The notes below the pieces were generated by a model. It was not told where the DNA came from. It saw only the letters and a program-made list of their open reading frames with translations, and did no database searches. From Clostridia bacterium (lineage in GTDB: Bacteria > Bacillota > Clostridia > Oscillospirales > Acutalibacteraceae): 64,000 nucleotides of DNA. Shown piece by piece: positions 33,032 to 43,406 of this stretch (the first letter of the stretch is position 1; each line of letters starts with the position of its first letter). Position numbers and translations under genes: made by a program. Location: contig JAFRJB010000105.1 in the NCBI GenBank assembly GCA_017432485.1, positions 30,835 to 94,834 of the forward strand. Reading direction: 5' to 3'.

Positions 33032-34278
33032 TGAACAGCGAATTTTTTGAAGCAGTCAGTGCACTTGCGGCAGAAAAGAACATTTCTACAGACTATCTTT
33101 TCACAAAGATTGAAGCGGCTTTGGCAGCTGCCATGCGTAAAAACTACGGCGGCAGCAACAAAGAAAGAGAAGTCGTCAAGTGCAATATTGACCCGGAAAA
33201 GCACACTATTAAAATTTGGGCTGAGTTGGAAGTGGTGGATGAAATCACCGAGCCCGGCGCTCAAATTCTTCCGGAAGATGCCAAGAAATTAGATAAAAAA
33301 GCGAAGGTCGGTTCTTTTGTCAATAAGCCGATTGAGCTTTCCGAATACGGCAGAATTGCGGCGCAGACCGCAAAGCATGTCATTCGCCAGGGCATCCGCG
33401 AGGCGGAGAGAAGCCGCCAGATTGAGGAATTCCGCTCCAAGAAGCAGGAAATTGTCAGCGCGAAGGTGGCAAGAATTGACCCGATTAAGGGCAATGTCTC
33501 TTTGGAAATTGCCGGCGGCGATGCTGTCCTGCCCAAGAAAGAGCAGGTTCCCGGCGAGAGTTTCTACGAGGGGCAGCACATTTTGGTTTACATTGTGGAT
33601 GTGCGCGATGATGAGAGAGGCTCCAAGGTTATGATTTCCCGCACCCACCCCGGTTTTGTCAGAAGGCTCTTTGAAAGAGAAGTGCCTGAAATCTTTGAGG
33701 GTGAAGTAGAGATTAAGAGCGTTTCCCGCGAAGCGGGCAGCCGCACCAAGATTGCCGTTTACGCGGCAGATGAAGACATCGACCCCGTCGGCGCCTGCAT
33801 CGGCCCGAAGGGTGCAAGAGTCAACACGATTGTGGATGTGCTCGGCGGCGAAAAGATTGATATTATTGAGTACAGTGAAGACCCCTGCGAGTATATCAGT
33901 GCCGCTTTGGCGCCCGCACAGGTTACCGAAGTGCTCGTTGCCGCAAACGGTGCCAAGGAGTGCCGCGCCGCAGTGCCGGACAATCAGCTTTCGCTCGCTA
34001 TCGGCAACAAAGGGCAAAATGCCCGCCTGGCGGCAAAACTGACCGGCTGGAAAATCGACATCAAACCCGAATCGGTATTCTATGAAGAGATAGAAAACGA
34101 AAAAGCTGCCGCGCTTGAAGCGGAGATTGCCGCGCAAGAGGCTGCCGAGGCAGAAGAAGCCGAAGCCGAAGAAGCGGTAGAAGAAACCGAAACCGCAGCA
34201 GAAGAAGTTGAGGCGGAAGAACCCGCAGCGGAAGAACCCGCAGCAGAAGAAATCGAAGAAGCAGCAGACGAAGAATAA
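33031..34278 (+). CDS. nusA: Transcription termination/antitermination protein NusA
   Basis: A 415-residue NusA. The N-terminal RNA polymerase-binding domain begins MNSEFFEAVSALAAEKN. The S1 domain is around residues 135-200, followed by two KH domains (ACIGPKGARVNTIVDVLGGEKIDII and LAIGNKGQNARLAAKLTGWKIDI). The last ~60 residues are an unusual, almost pure Glu/Ala/Val/Thr acidic tail in place of the acidic repeats of proteobacterial NusA. GGAGGA is 8 nt before ATG 33031; the GTG codon before it was not used. The stop of rimP and this ATG overlap (TGATG). Confidence 0.95.
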   Translation: MNSEFFEAVSALAAEKNISTDYLFTKIEAALAAAMRKNYGGSNKEREVVKCNIDPEKHTIKIWAELEVVDEITEPGAQILPEDAKKLDKKAKVGSFVNKPIELSEYGRIAAQTAKHVIRQGIREAERSRQIEEFRSKKQEIVSAKVARIDPIKGNVSLEIAGGDAVLPKKEQVPGESFYEGQHILVYIVDVRDDERGSKVMISRTHPGFVRRLFEREVPEIFEGEVEIKSVSREAGSRTKIAVYAADEDIDPVGACIGPKGARVNTIVDVLGGEKIDIIEYSEDPCEYISAALAPAQVTEVLVAANGAKECRAAVPDNQLSLAIGNKGQNARLAAKLTGWKIDIKPESVFYEEIENEKAAALEAEIAAQEAAEAEEAEAEEAVEETETAAEEVEAEEPAAEEPAAEEIEEAADEE

Positions 34279-34300
34279 AACGAAAAAAGCAGGTGAACCG

Positions 34301-34564
34301 GTGAAGCAAAAGAAAATACCCGAGCGCTTGTGCTTGGGCTGCAATGTCAGCAAGGATAAGCGCGAACTCATTCGGGTGGTCAAAACCAAAGACGGTGAAA
34401 TTTTTCTGGACAAAACAGGAAAAGCCAACGGCAGAGGCGCATATATTTGCAACAATCCCGCTTGCCTGGAGAAAGCAATTAAGACCAAGCGCATTGCCAG
34501 AAGCCTGTCGGCGGAAATTCCCGCAGAAATTTACGATAGTTTAAGGCAGGCGATGGAGCAGTGA
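34301..34564 (+). CDS. ylxR: YlxR family (DUF448) RNA-binding protein
   Basis: An 87-residue basic protein with the conserved IPERLCLGCNVSKDKRELIR start, GKANGRGAYIC in the centre and a helical end, all typical of YlxR. The fold resembles a small RNA/nucleoid-binding domain. YlxR is always in the nusA-infB operon and has been linked to RNase P and nucleoid functions. The start is GTG 34301 with AGGTG at 34291-34295; the longer frame overlapping nusA is a run-on of Lys-rich codons and was rejected. Confidence 0.88.
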   Translation: MKQKKIPERLCLGCNVSKDKRELIRVVKTKDGEIFLDKTGKANGRGAYICNNPACLEKAIKTKRIARSLSAEIPAEIYDSLRQAMEQ

Positions 34565-34884
34565 ACAGCAAATTATTATCGCTCTTAGGGCTTGCCAAAA
34601 AAGCGGGCAGGTTGGCGCTCGGGCACGATGCGGTGCTCGAAGCCATCGGCAAACACAAGGCAGAGCTTGTCTTGCTTGCCGCCGATGCCTCGGCGCGCCT
34701 GGAGCGAGAAGTGAAAAGAGAAGTTACCTTTCAAAACAGTAAAGCTACGGTTATAAGAATGGAAGAAACGATGGCGGACACAGGCCGCGCGTTGCCGCAC
34801 AAAGTTGGGGTTGTGAGTGTAAACGATGCTTCGTTTGCCGCGGCAATGAAAAACATCATGGAGGAGGCTGATACGAATGGCTAA
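34561..34884 (+). CDS. ylxQ: L7Ae/YbxF-like ribosomal protein YlxQ
   Basis: A 107-residue L7Ae/L30e-fold protein. [25 protein letters not shown] is the typical N-terminus; [13 protein letters not shown] and the later [15 protein letters not shown] match the kink-turn RNA-binding family. The start is GTG 34561, overlapping the ylxR stop by four bases, and the end overlaps infB by eight. Its place between ylxR and infB is conserved across Firmicutes. Confidence 0.88.
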   Translation: MNSKLLSLLGLAKKAGRLALGHDAVLEAIGKHKAELVLLAADASARLEREVKREVTFQNSKATVIRMEETMADTGRALPHKVGVVSVNDASFAAAMKNIMEEADTNG

Positions 34885-37324
34885 TGTAAAACACAAAATT
34901 AATGAAATCAGTAAAGATTTCGCGCTCGAGAGCAAAAAGATTATTGCGCTCGTGGGCGAGATTTCCGATGAGCCCAAAAAGAGTGTTTCGGTACTCACCG
35001 AAGAAGAACTCGACTATATTTTTGACAGGCTCACGGCGACCAACGCGGTAAAGGATTTCAACGACTACTTTAAGACTGCAAAACCGGTTGAAGAAGGTGC
35101 CGAGAAACCTGCTGCGAAAAAGACAAAGAAGGATGCCGACAAGGCAGCTGCGCCCGAAAAAGAAGCCGACAAGAAAGCGGAAGAAAAGAAACCCGCCACT
35201 GCAAGCAAGGCAAAGAAAAGCAAGAAGGGCAAGAAAGCGCCCGAAAGCGACCAGCCTGTCGTTCACAAGCCGTCAGATCCCCAGCCATTCAAGAAAAAAG
35301 AGAAGAAAGAAAATCAGTACAAAGCCAAAACCAAGGGCGAATTCCGCACCGTGGATACCCGCTCTACGAATGTCGACCTTTCCAAGTATGATGAAAGGTT
35401 TGAAGAACTCGGCTCTTCCCGCCATGTTAATGACCGTACCTCCTCAACCAAGCAGAAGTTAAAGAAAAAATCCGATAAAAAGTATAAGGGCAAGCAGGGT
35501 ATTCACCGCCAGTCCGGTAAAAAAGAGACCGAGGCGCAGCGCATGAGGCGCTTAGAGTTAGAAAGAAAGAAGAAGAAACTCGAAATTACCGTGCCCGAAG
35601 AAATTACGGTTGCCGATTTGGCACTGAAAATGAAGATTACCGCTGTGGAAGTCATTAAGAAATTAATGGGTCTGGGTGTGATGGCAGCGCAAAACGATGT
35701 CATTGACTTTGACACCGCTTCCATTGTTGCGGAAGAGCTTCACGTGAAAGTCAAAAAAGAAGTGGTTGTCACCATTGAAGAGCAAATTATTGATGACACC
35801 GAAGATGAAGATGCAAACTTGATGCCGCGCGACCCGGTTGTGGTTGTGATGGGTCACGTTGACCATGGTAAAACTTCTATTTTGGATGCGATTCGCAACA
35901 CCGATGTTATCGCAGGCGAAGCCGGCGGTATTACGCAGAATATCGGTGCTTACAGAACCAACGTACACGGCAGAAATATCACCTTCCTCGATACGCCCGG
36001 CCACGCGGCATTTACCGCGATGAGAGCCAGAGGCGCGAAGGCAACGGATATTGCTGTTATCGTTGTAGCGGCAGACGACGGTGTCATGCCGCAGACCATT
36101 GAAGCGATTAACCACGCCAAGGCTGCCGATGTGCAGATTATTGTGGCGATTAATAAGATGGATAAGCCCGGTGCCAACCCCGACAAAGTGCTTAATGAAT
36201 TGACCGAGCACGAGTTGGTTCCCGAGCAGTGGGGCGGCGATGTGATTTGCGTGCCCGTTTCCGCCAAGACCAAGGAGGGTTTGCCCGAATTGCTCGACAC
36301 CATCATTTTGGTGGCGGATATGGCAGAACTTAAAGCCAATCCCGACAGGCAGGCAAAGGGTGTCGTGATCGAAGCCCAGCTTGACAAGGGCAGAGGCCCC
36401 GTTGCCACCTTCTTAGTGCAAAAGGGTACCCTGCACACCGGTGATATTGTGGTTGCCGGTACCGCAGTCGGCAGAGTGCGCGTAATGACCAACGAACACG
36501 GGCAGCAGTTAGAAGAAGCAGGCCCCTCCGTGCCGGTTGAGGTCATGGGCTTGGGTGAAGTGCCGAAGTCCGGCGATATCTTTGATGCCGTTACCGATGA
36601 AAAGTTAGCCAGAGAACTGGTGGAACAAAGAAAGCAGGAAGAAAAGCAAGCTATCTTCGATGCACAAAATAAAGTCAGCCTGGATAATCTCTTTGAAACC
36701 ATCGCCGAGGGCGAAAAGAAGGAATTGAAGATTATTGTCAAGGGCGATGTGCAGGGTTCCGTGGAAGCGGTTTCGCAGAACCTGATTAAGTTGAGCAACG
36801 AAGAAGTGAAGGTCAATGTCATTCACGGCGCAGTCGGCGGTATCACCGAGAGCGATGTGATGCTTGCCAATGCTTCGGATGCGATTATTGTAGGCTTTAA
36901 TGTGCGCCCGGATGCGGTAGCAAGCGCCAGCGCACAAAGAGACGGTGTAGATATCAGAACCTACCGCATTATCTACGACTGCATTGATGAAATGAAACAG
37001 GCGATGAAGGGCATGCTTGCACCGAAGTACAGAGATGTAGATATCGGCAGAGCCGAAGTGCGCCAGACCATTTCCATTTCCGCAATCGGCACGATTGCCG
37101 GCTGCTATGTGCTGGACGGTAAGGTTACCCGCGATGCCAAAATCCGCTTAGTGCGCGATGGCATTATCATCACCGAAACAAGCATTTCTTCTCTGCGCCG
37201 CTTCAAGGATGATGTCAAAGAAGTGGGCAAGGGCTACGAATGCGGTATCGGGTTAGATAATTATAACGACATCAAAGAAGGCGATATCTTTGAAGCGTTT
37301 ATCACCGAGGAGTATAGAGACTGA
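34877..37324 (+). CDS. infB: Translation initiation factor IF-2
   Basis: An 815-residue GTPase that brings initiator tRNA to the 30S subunit. A ~200-residue Lys/Glu/Ala-rich N-terminal region precedes the core. IF2_N is around residues 235-285, G1 is GHVDHGKT (326-333), and DTPGH, NKMDKPG and the SAK-type G5 motif follow; the EF-Tu-like domain 2, the IF-2 domain 3 and the fMet-tRNA-binding C-terminal domain ([18 protein letters not shown]) complete it. It overlaps ylxQ by 8 nt and rbfA by 1 nt. Confidence 0.96.
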   Translation: MANVKHKINEISKDFALESKKIIALVGEISDEPKKSVSVLTEEELDYIFDRLTATNAVKDFNDYFKTAKPVEEGAEKPAAKKTKKDADKAAAPEKEADKKAEEKKPATASKAKKSKKGKKAPESDQPVVHKPSDPQPFKKKEKKENQYKAKTKGEFRTVDTRSTNVDLSKYDERFEELGSSRHVNDRTSSTKQKLKKKSDKKYKGKQGIHRQSGKKETEAQRMRRLELERKKKKLEITVPEEITVADLALKMKITAVEVIKKLMGLGVMAAQNDVIDFDTASIVAEELHVKVKKEVVVTIEEQIIDDTEDEDANLMPRDPVVVVMGHVDHGKTSILDAIRNTDVIAGEAGGITQNIGAYRTNVHGRNITFLDTPGHAAFTAMRARGAKATDIAVIVVAADDGVMPQTIEAINHAKAADVQIIVAINKMDKPGANPDKVLNELTEHELVPEQWGGDVICVPVSAKTKEGLPELLDTIILVADMAELKANPDRQAKGVVIEAQLDKGRGPVATFLVQKGTLHTGDIVVAGTAVGRVRVMTNEHGQQLEEAGPSVPVEVMGLGEVPKSGDIFDAVTDEKLARELVEQRKQEEKQAIFDAQNKVSLDNLFETIAEGEKKELKIIVKGDVQGSVEAVSQNLIKLSNEEVKVNVIHGAVGGITESDVMLANASDAIIVGFNVRPDAVASASAQRDGVDIRTYRIIYDCIDEMKQAMKGMLAPKYRDVDIGRAEVRQTISISAIGTIAGCYVLDGKVTRDAKIRLVRDGIIITETSISSLRRFKDDVKEVGKGYECGIGLDNYNDIKEGDIFEAFITEEYRD

Positions 37325-37674
37325 TGGCAGGCTATAAAACAAGCAGAGTGGCGGAAGATATCAAGCGCGAAGTCATCTCGGTCATTCGCGAGTTAAAGGA
37401 CCCGCGCGTGGCGGGCAAGATGCTCACGATTGTCAGAGTGGATGTTTCCGGCGACCTTTCCTATGCAAAGGTCTATGTCAGCGCTCTCGAAGGGCTTGAC
37501 ACCGCCAAAGCGGCGGCAAAGGCACTCGCCAATGCACAGGGCTATATCAAAAACCATGTTTCCAAAGCCCTGCACCTGAGAAAAACGCCCGAACTGCACT
37601 TTGTTGCGGATAACAGCATAGAAATCGGCATGAAGATTGATAAAATTTTAAAAGACAATCAGCCGACTGAATAA
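37324..37674 (+). CDS. rbfA: Ribosome-binding factor A
   Basis: A 116-residue KH-fold protein needed for late 16S rRNA maturation and cold adaptation. RVAEDIKREVISVIRELKDPRV is the family N-terminus, and DLSYAKVYVSAL plus the LRKTPELHFVADNSIE segment are conserved. ATG 37324 shares its A with the infB stop codon (TGATG). It is the last tightly coupled gene of the nusA operon; a 216-nt repeat block separates it from nrnA. Confidence 0.93.
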   Translation: MAGYKTSRVAEDIKREVISVIRELKDPRVAGKMLTIVRVDVSGDLSYAKVYVSALEGLDTAKAAAKALANAQGYIKNHVSKALHLRKTPELHFVADNSIEIGMKIDKILKDNQPTE

Positions 37675-37771
37675 TGCGGAATGCGGAATGCGGAACAACG
37701 GTGGCGAAGCCACTGAATGAAAAATGAATAATGAAGAATGAATAATTGTGGAAGGGGCACCCGATTAGAAG

Positions 37772-37871
37772 GCAGTGCAAGGCACTGCGCGATATGCCGC
37801 AAAGCGGCGCGATATAACTGCGTTGCGATATATTTCGCTTTGCAAAATGCGATATGTTTGCCAAGGCAAAC
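37772..37871 (+). repeat. Hairpin array B (GCGATAT-spaced)
   Basis: Five hairpins, GCAGTGC/GCACTGC, GCCGC/GCGGC, AAC/GTT, ATTTCGC/GCAAAAT (one mismatch) and GTTTGCC/GGCAAAC, are separated four times by exactly GCGATAT. It lies between rbfA and nrnA. Just upstream are a GTGGC/GCCAC hairpin, ATGAA-rich repeats and a GGGGCACCCGAT module like that ending array A. Confidence 0.85.
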
Positions 37872-37890
37872 GAGAACAAAGAGGAAAAAA

Positions 37891-38841
37891 ATGAATTTAA
37901 CTTCCAAACAGGTTGCCGAAATTTTGGCACAACAGGACAATATCACCATATTGACGCACTTTCACCCCGATGGCGACACGCTCGGTTCGGCGGTGGCTTT
38001 GTTGCGCGCGCTGCGCAAGATGGGCAAGAAGGTCAACTTCCTCAATAACGACCCCATTCACCCGAAGTATGCGTACCTGTGGGAAGGGCTGCAAAAGCAG
38101 GAGTTTGAGGAGCAGTTTGTGGTCGCGGTGGATATTGCTACCGAAGATTTGCTCGGCGACGATTTAAAGGCGCAGTATGCAGGCAAAATCGCTTTGGCGA
38201 TTGACCACCACCCCTCCAACACCCTCTTTGCCAAAGACACCTGTTTAGAAGGTGACAGTGCGGCAGCGGCTGAGATTGTTTACTATGTGATTAAATATTT
38301 AGGTGTGGAAATCGATGCGCAAATGGCTTCGTGCATTTACACCGGCGTTTCCACCGATACGGGCTGCTTTAAGTTTCGCAACACCACGGCGAGAAGCTTT
38401 TACATCGCCGGTGTGATGAAGGACTTGGGCGCCGATACCGAAAACATCAACGAAGTGATGTTTGAAATCAAAACCCGCGGCGAGTTGGAATTAGAGCGAC
38501 GTTTGCTCGAAAAAATGCACTATTACCTCGATAACCGCTTGGCAATCGCGCTCATCACCCAAGAGATGTACCGCGTTACCGGCACGACCGAGGATGAATG
38601 CGAATACATTGCAGCTTTACCGCGCCAGGTGGCGGGCGTGATGGTCGGCATCACCATTCGCGAGCGCAAAAACGGCACGTGGAAAGCCTCTGTGCGCACC
38701 AAACCGCCGATTGATGCTTCCGCCATTTGCAAGCAGTTTGGCGGCGGCGGTCACGCCAACGCGGCAGGGTGCCGCTTTGAGGGTACATTAAAAGAATTTG
38801 TCGACAAATTTGTAGAAGTGGTCGAAGAGGCATTGCAATGA
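37891..38841 (+). CDS. nrnA: DHH-family phosphoesterase, NrnA-like oligoribonuclease/pAp phosphatase
   Basis: A 316-residue protein with the DHH motifs in order: HFHPDGDTLGSAVALLRAL (motif I), VVAVDIATED (II), ALAIDHHPSN (III, DHH) and GVSTDTGCFKF (IV). The C-terminal DHHA1 RNA-binding domain ends GGGGHANAAGCRFEG. NrnA degrades 2-5-nt RNA and dephosphorylates 3'-phosphoadenosine phosphate. The frame stays open upstream across hairpin array B, but ATG 37891, after AGAGGA, is the correct family start. It follows rbfA and overlaps truB by four bases, a conserved Firmicutes order. Confidence 0.93.
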   Translation: MNLTSKQVAEILAQQDNITILTHFHPDGDTLGSAVALLRALRKMGKKVNFLNNDPIHPKYAYLWEGLQKQEFEEQFVVAVDIATEDLLGDDLKAQYAGKIALAIDHHPSNTLFAKDTCLEGDSAAAAEIVYYVIKYLGVEIDAQMASCIYTGVSTDTGCFKFRNTTARSFYIAGVMKDLGADTENINEVMFEIKTRGELELERRLLEKMHYYLDNRLAIALITQEMYRVTGTTEDECEYIAALPRQVAGVMVGITIRERKNGTWKASVRTKPPIDASAICKQFGGGGHANAAGCRFEGTLKEFVDKFVEVVEEALQ

Positions 38842-39731
38842 CCGGAATTATCCCTATTGATAAGCCCGCCGGCATCACTTCCTTCGGTGCCGTGGCGCGC
38901 ATGAGAAAAATACTGAACATGAAAAAAATCGGGCATGCGGGAACCCTGGACCCTATGGCAACCGGTGTGTTGCCGATACTGGTCGGTTCCGCTACCCGCT
39001 TTTTGGATTTTTTGCCCTGCAAGGATAAGCGCTATACGGCGGTTATTCAGCTGGGCTATACGACCGATACGCTGGATACGACGGGCGAGATTATAAGCCG
39101 CTCGTCACAGACCGTGACCCGCCCCGAATTAGACGAGGCGGTTGGTTGCTTTTTAGGCAAAATCGCGCAGGTACCGCCGATGTATTCCGCCGTGCAAAAA
39201 GACGGTGTGCGCCTGTATGAACTGGCGCGCAAAGGGCAGAGCATTGAGCGCGAAGCGCGCGAGGTGGAAATTTATGCACTGCACATCTTGGAATTTGATG
39301 AGCGCGCGCAGGAATTTACTTTAGACGTTGCCTGCTCGGCAGGCACTTACATTCGCACCCTTGCCGATGATATCGGCAAGAAACTCGGCTGCGGCGCGTG
39401 CCTTGCAGGGTTGCGGCGCACCGAGGGCAGCGGCTTTAAACTTGCCGCCTGCTACAGTTTTGAAGAGATTGAGGAATATGCCGCAGAAAACCGCCTGGAA
39501 AAGCGCATTATCGCGATAGAAGATGCACTTTCCTATTACCCGGCGGTCTATGTCAGCGAAAAGCAGGCAGTGCGCTTCTCCAACGGCGGGGAGCTGGCAC
39601 TCGACCGCCTCAAAGGCAGTTTTGAAGTCGGGCTGTACCGCATCTTTGACCCCGAAGAAAAGTTTTTGGGGCTGGGTGAAGCGGATAACGATGCAGGCAT
39701 TATGAAGGCGAAAAAGATCGTCAGTAACTAA
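38838..39731 (+). CDS. truB: tRNA pseudouridine-55 synthase
   Basis: A 297-residue pseudouridine synthase that modifies U55 in the T-loop of tRNAs. GIIPIDKPAGITSF is the N-terminus, KIGHAGTLDPMATGVLPI contains the catalytic Asp, YTAVIQLGYTTDTLDTTGEI and CSAGTYIRTLADDIG are conserved. A C-terminal PUA-like part is present. The ATG overlaps the nrnA stop (ATGA). Confidence 0.95.
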   Translation: MTGIIPIDKPAGITSFGAVARMRKILNMKKIGHAGTLDPMATGVLPILVGSATRFLDFLPCKDKRYTAVIQLGYTTDTLDTTGEIISRSSQTVTRPELDEAVGCFLGKIAQVPPMYSAVQKDGVRLYELARKGQSIEREAREVEIYALHILEFDERAQEFTLDVACSAGTYIRTLADDIGKKLGCGACLAGLRRTEGSGFKLAACYSFEEIEEYAAENRLEKRIIAIEDALSYYPAVYVSEKQAVRFSNGGELALDRLKGSFEVGLYRIFDPEEKFLGLGEADNDAGIMKAKKIVSN

Positions 39732-39741
39732 TGCGGCAGGC

Positions 39742-39956
39742 AGCGGTTGATGACCGCTGAGTGATGTTGCTTCGCAGTGATGTTCGCAAGCGAGTGATGT
39801 TTGCGCAAACGCAAATGATGTTTGTGCTACGCACAAGTTGATGGCGGGACACCCGCACCCGATAATAAGTCGATATGTGCTACGCACTCGATATATTGCT
39901 GTGGCAATTCGATATAATATGCTAAAGCATATTTCGATATGTTTGCAAAAGCAAAC
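39742..39956 (+). repeat. Hairpin array C (GTGATG- then TCGATAT-spaced)
   Basis: This fills most of the 331-nt gap between truB and ribF. The first part (39742-39856) has AGCGGT/ACCGCT, TGC/GCA, TCGC/GCGA, TTTGCG/CGCAAA and TTGTGC/GCACAA hairpins spaced by GTGATG-like words and ends in GCGGGacaCCCGC. The second part (39870-39956) has GTGC/GCAC, ATTGC/GCAAT, AATATGC/GCATATT and GTTTGC/GCAAAC spaced exactly by TCGATAT. The rest of the gap (39957-40062) has a GCGAAA hairpin module, a GCAAGGC/GCCTTG hairpin and CGCATTC repeats. Confidence 0.85.
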
Positions 39957-40062
39957 AAGAGTGGTGGCGAAACAGCGTTTCGCATTAAAATGCAAGGCTT
40001 TGCCTTGTCAACGCAATTTCGCATTCCGCATTCCGAAATCCAAATTATTAGAGAGGAAATCT

Positions 40063-40917
40063 ATGAAGTCCATTGCACTCGGGAATTTTGATGGTGTGCA
40101 TAGCGGGCACCGGGCGGTGCTCCAAAATGCGGCGCGCTTTCAAGAAAGCGTATGCCTGCTTTTTCGCACCCATCCCGCCCAAGTGCTCGGTGCGCCGGCA
40201 TTTGCCGCCATTCTTTCGCGCGAAGAAACCGAGCGCAAAGTGTTAGAGTGCGGCATCGGGCACTGTGTGTATTTGGATTTTGAAGCAATTAAGGAGTTTT
40301 CACCCGAGCGGTTTTTTGAAGATATTCTTATCGCTAAGCTGGGGGCAGATGTGATTTGCTGCGGCTACAATTACAGCTTCGGCAAGGACCGCCGCGGCGA
40401 TGTAAAGCTGCTGCGGGAATTGTGCGAGCGCCACGGCAAAGAGCTGTTGGTGTGTGAGCCGGTAGAGTATGCCGGGGCGCCGGTGAGCTCCTCGCGCATT
40501 CGCGCGTGTTTACAGCGCGGCGAGGTAGAGCAGGCAAACGCGATGCTCGGCTACAACTTTTACTATGAGAGCGAAATTGTCACCGGCAAGCAGCTCGGCA
40601 GAGAATTGGGCTTTCCGACCATCAATCAGTATTTGGGCAAGCAGTTGGTGCAGCCGCGCGCCGGGGTATATGCGGCAAGTGTGTGCATCGGCGAAAACAT
40701 CTACCGGGGGTTAACCAATATCGGCGACAATCCCACCATCGGCAGCGACAGCTTTCGCAGCGAAACCTATGTGTTTGATTTTGATAAAGATGTTTACGGG
40801 CAGACAGCGCGCGTTGAACTGTTGCGCTTTATCAGGGCGGAAATGAAATTTGAGAGTATAGATGCCTTGCGCGCGCAGGTATTGGAAGATATTGAGAGGG
40901 CAAAAGAAGATGTATGA
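40063..40917 (+). CDS. ribF: Bifunctional riboflavin kinase / FAD synthetase
   Basis: A 284-residue enzyme making FMN and then FAD. The N-terminal adenylyltransferase begins directly at IALGNFDGVHSGHRAVL (the usual ~15-residue lead is missing); GYNYSFGKDRRGD and SSSRIRACLQRGE complete it. The C-terminal kinase has TGKQLGRELGFPTIN, YRGLTNIGDNPTIG and ETYVFDFDKDVYG. The frame is open through the repeats upstream, but ATG 40063 follows GAGAGGAAA. The end overlaps the HAD gene by 8 nt. Confidence 0.92.
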   Translation: MKSIALGNFDGVHSGHRAVLQNAARFQESVCLLFRTHPAQVLGAPAFAAILSREETERKVLECGIGHCVYLDFEAIKEFSPERFFEDILIAKLGADVICCGYNYSFGKDRRGDVKLLRELCERHGKELLVCEPVEYAGAPVSSSRIRACLQRGEVEQANAMLGYNFYYESEIVTGKQLGRELGFPTINQYLGKQLVQPRAGVYAASVCIGENIYRGLTNIGDNPTIGSDSFRSETYVFDFDKDVYGQTARVELLRFIRAEMKFESIDALRAQVLEDIERAKEDV

Positions 40918-41590
40918 AAAAGTAAAAGCAATCTTTTTTGATTTTGATGATACACTGCAGTCCAGAGCGGGCGCGTTTCGCATTTATTGCGATAATTTTC
41001 TTACCCGCTATTTTCCCGACATACAGGGCGAAGAAAAAGAGCGCCGTATGGATGAGATGGAAGAGCATGTCGACGGCGGCTATAAATCCCGCGAAGAGTA
41101 TTGGCCGGAGATGGTCGAATTGTGGGGGTGGAAAGAAGCACCGCCGCTGGCGGACTTGGTTGAAGACTTCAATTCCCGCTTCGGCAAAGCGGTTGTGATG
41201 CTTGAGGGCAGTGTGGAAACGCTGCAGGAGCTCAAGCGGCGCGGCTATATGCTCGGCATGGTGACCAACGGCAATTCGCTCTTGCAAAACACCAAGCTCG
41301 ATACCGCCGGCATTCGCGATTTGTTTGATATGGCGGTGGTCTCCGATGATATCGGTATTTGGAAACCCGACAAGGGCATTTTTGAATACGCGATGCAAAC
41401 GCTCGGTGTCACACCCGAAGAGTCCTTATTTGTGGGCGACCACCCGCTCAATGACATTCAGGGCGCGCTCGGCGCGGGTATGCATGTGGTCTGGGTGGAC
41501 TACGGCTCCTTTGCGGGGCAGTCGACACCCGGTGTGCCGGCAGTCAAGAATGTGCGTGAATTATTGCCACTTTTGAAGGGAAAAGAATAA
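40910..41590 (+). CDS. HAD-superfamily hydrolase (subfamily IA)
   Basis: A 226-residue phosphatase-fold protein. Motif I is FFDFDDTLQ (nucleophile and acid/base Asp), motif II is GMVTNGN, the Lys of motif III is in IGIWKPDKGIF, and motif IV is FVGDHPLNDIQGA. A helical cap follows motif I, as in the YjjG/pyrophosphatase-like IA group; the natural substrate is unknown. The frame overlaps ribF by 8 nt, suggesting coupling; removal of a riboflavin-pathway phosphate is possible but unproven. Confidence 0.85.
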   Translation: MYEKVKAIFFDFDDTLQSRAGAFRIYCDNFLTRYFPDIQGEEKERRMDEMEEHVDGGYKSREEYWPEMVELWGWKEAPPLADLVEDFNSRFGKAVVMLEGSVETLQELKRRGYMLGMVTNGNSLLQNTKLDTAGIRDLFDMAVVSDDIGIWKPDKGIFEYAMQTLGVTPEESLFVGDHPLNDIQGALGAGMHVVWVDYGSFAGQSTPGVPAVKNVRELLPLLKGKE

Positions 41591-41612
41591 AAAACATTCA
41601 CAAAAGTGAAAA

Positions 41613-41649
41613 AAACTTGCAAAAAATGATGTTTTTTGCAAGTTTTTTG
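41613..41649 (+). terminator. Intrinsic terminator after the HAD gene
   Basis: AAACTTGCAAAAAA / TGATG / TTTTTTGCAAGTTT, then TTTTG. It ends the ribF transcription unit. Confidence 0.88.
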
Positions 41650-41670
41650 TTTATCTCTTGCAAAAAATGC

Positions 41671-41699
41671 TTGCAATTTTAAAATTGGTATAGTATTAT
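41671..41699 (+). promoter_or_regulatory. Promoter of gdhA
   Basis: TTGCAA (41671-41676), 17-nt spacer, TATTAT (41694-41699), leaving a ~100-nt leader with no recognised structure. Confidence 0.6.
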
Positions 41700-41799
41700 T
41701 TTTATGTTATTTTATTTTTTCATTGAGAAAGTGCATCTTTATGGTGCTCACTCGGGGGAAAAGAAAAGCAATTTGAAATTTTTAAGTGAGGTGTTTTAA

Positions 41800-43143
<1,344 letters not shown>

Positions 43144-43177
43144 ATCAGGCAACAGGTAACAGGCTACAGGTTACAGC

Positions 43178-43308
43178 AAAACGGGCGACTTTGTCGTCCG
43201 TTTTATTTTGTAGGGTAGGGGACGGTTCTAGGGTAGGGGACGGTTCTTTACCTTCTTTTTTTAAGTAAGGCAAAGAACCGTCCCCTACCCTACTTTTAGC
43301 CGGTGGAA
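43178..43308. repeat. REP-like inverted repeat, copy E1
   Basis: GGGCGAC/GTCG-type hairpin, TTTATTTTGT, then a doubled TAGGGTAGGGGACGGTTCT, a ~27-nt centre, and the complement AGAACCGTCCCCTACCCTAC (43274-43293), followed by TTTTAGCCGGTGGAA. Related copies occur at 47172 and 52935. The 263-nt gap between gdhA and the kinase gene also has ACAGG-type repeats at 43146-43175. No gene was recognised in it. Confidence 0.75.
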
Positions 43309-43341
43309 GCAAATATATCGCGCAAGGCGCACTGCTGCGCC

Positions 43342-43370
43342 TTGCAAGTAATACCGTTTTCGGGTATACT
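43342..43370 (+). promoter_or_regulatory. Promoter of the two-component operon
   Basis: TTGCAA (43342-43347), 17-nt spacer, TATACT (43365-43370). A CGCAAGGCGCA/TGCGCCTTGC hairpin covers the -35 box. Confidence 0.7.
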
Positions 43371-43406
43371 ATAGCTATCAAGAACCGAGAAAGGGGGAAT
43401 ACCCGC

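Noticed and set aside
33289..34494. 401-residue open frame on the minus strand across nusA
   Set aside because: It is antisense to nusA and ylxR, which have full family motifs; the long frame comes from codon bias of the Glu/Ala-rich tail.
37738..37890. N-terminal extension of nrnA through hairpin array B
   Set aside because: The extra residues encode the repeat; the family start and a ribosome site are at 37891.
39742..39956. CRISPR array
   Set aside because: The constant parts are only 6-7 nt and the variable parts are hairpins, not spacers of uniform length; no cas genes.
39838..40062. N-terminal extension of ribF through array C
   Set aside because: Same reason; ATG 40063 has a ribosome site and matches the family.
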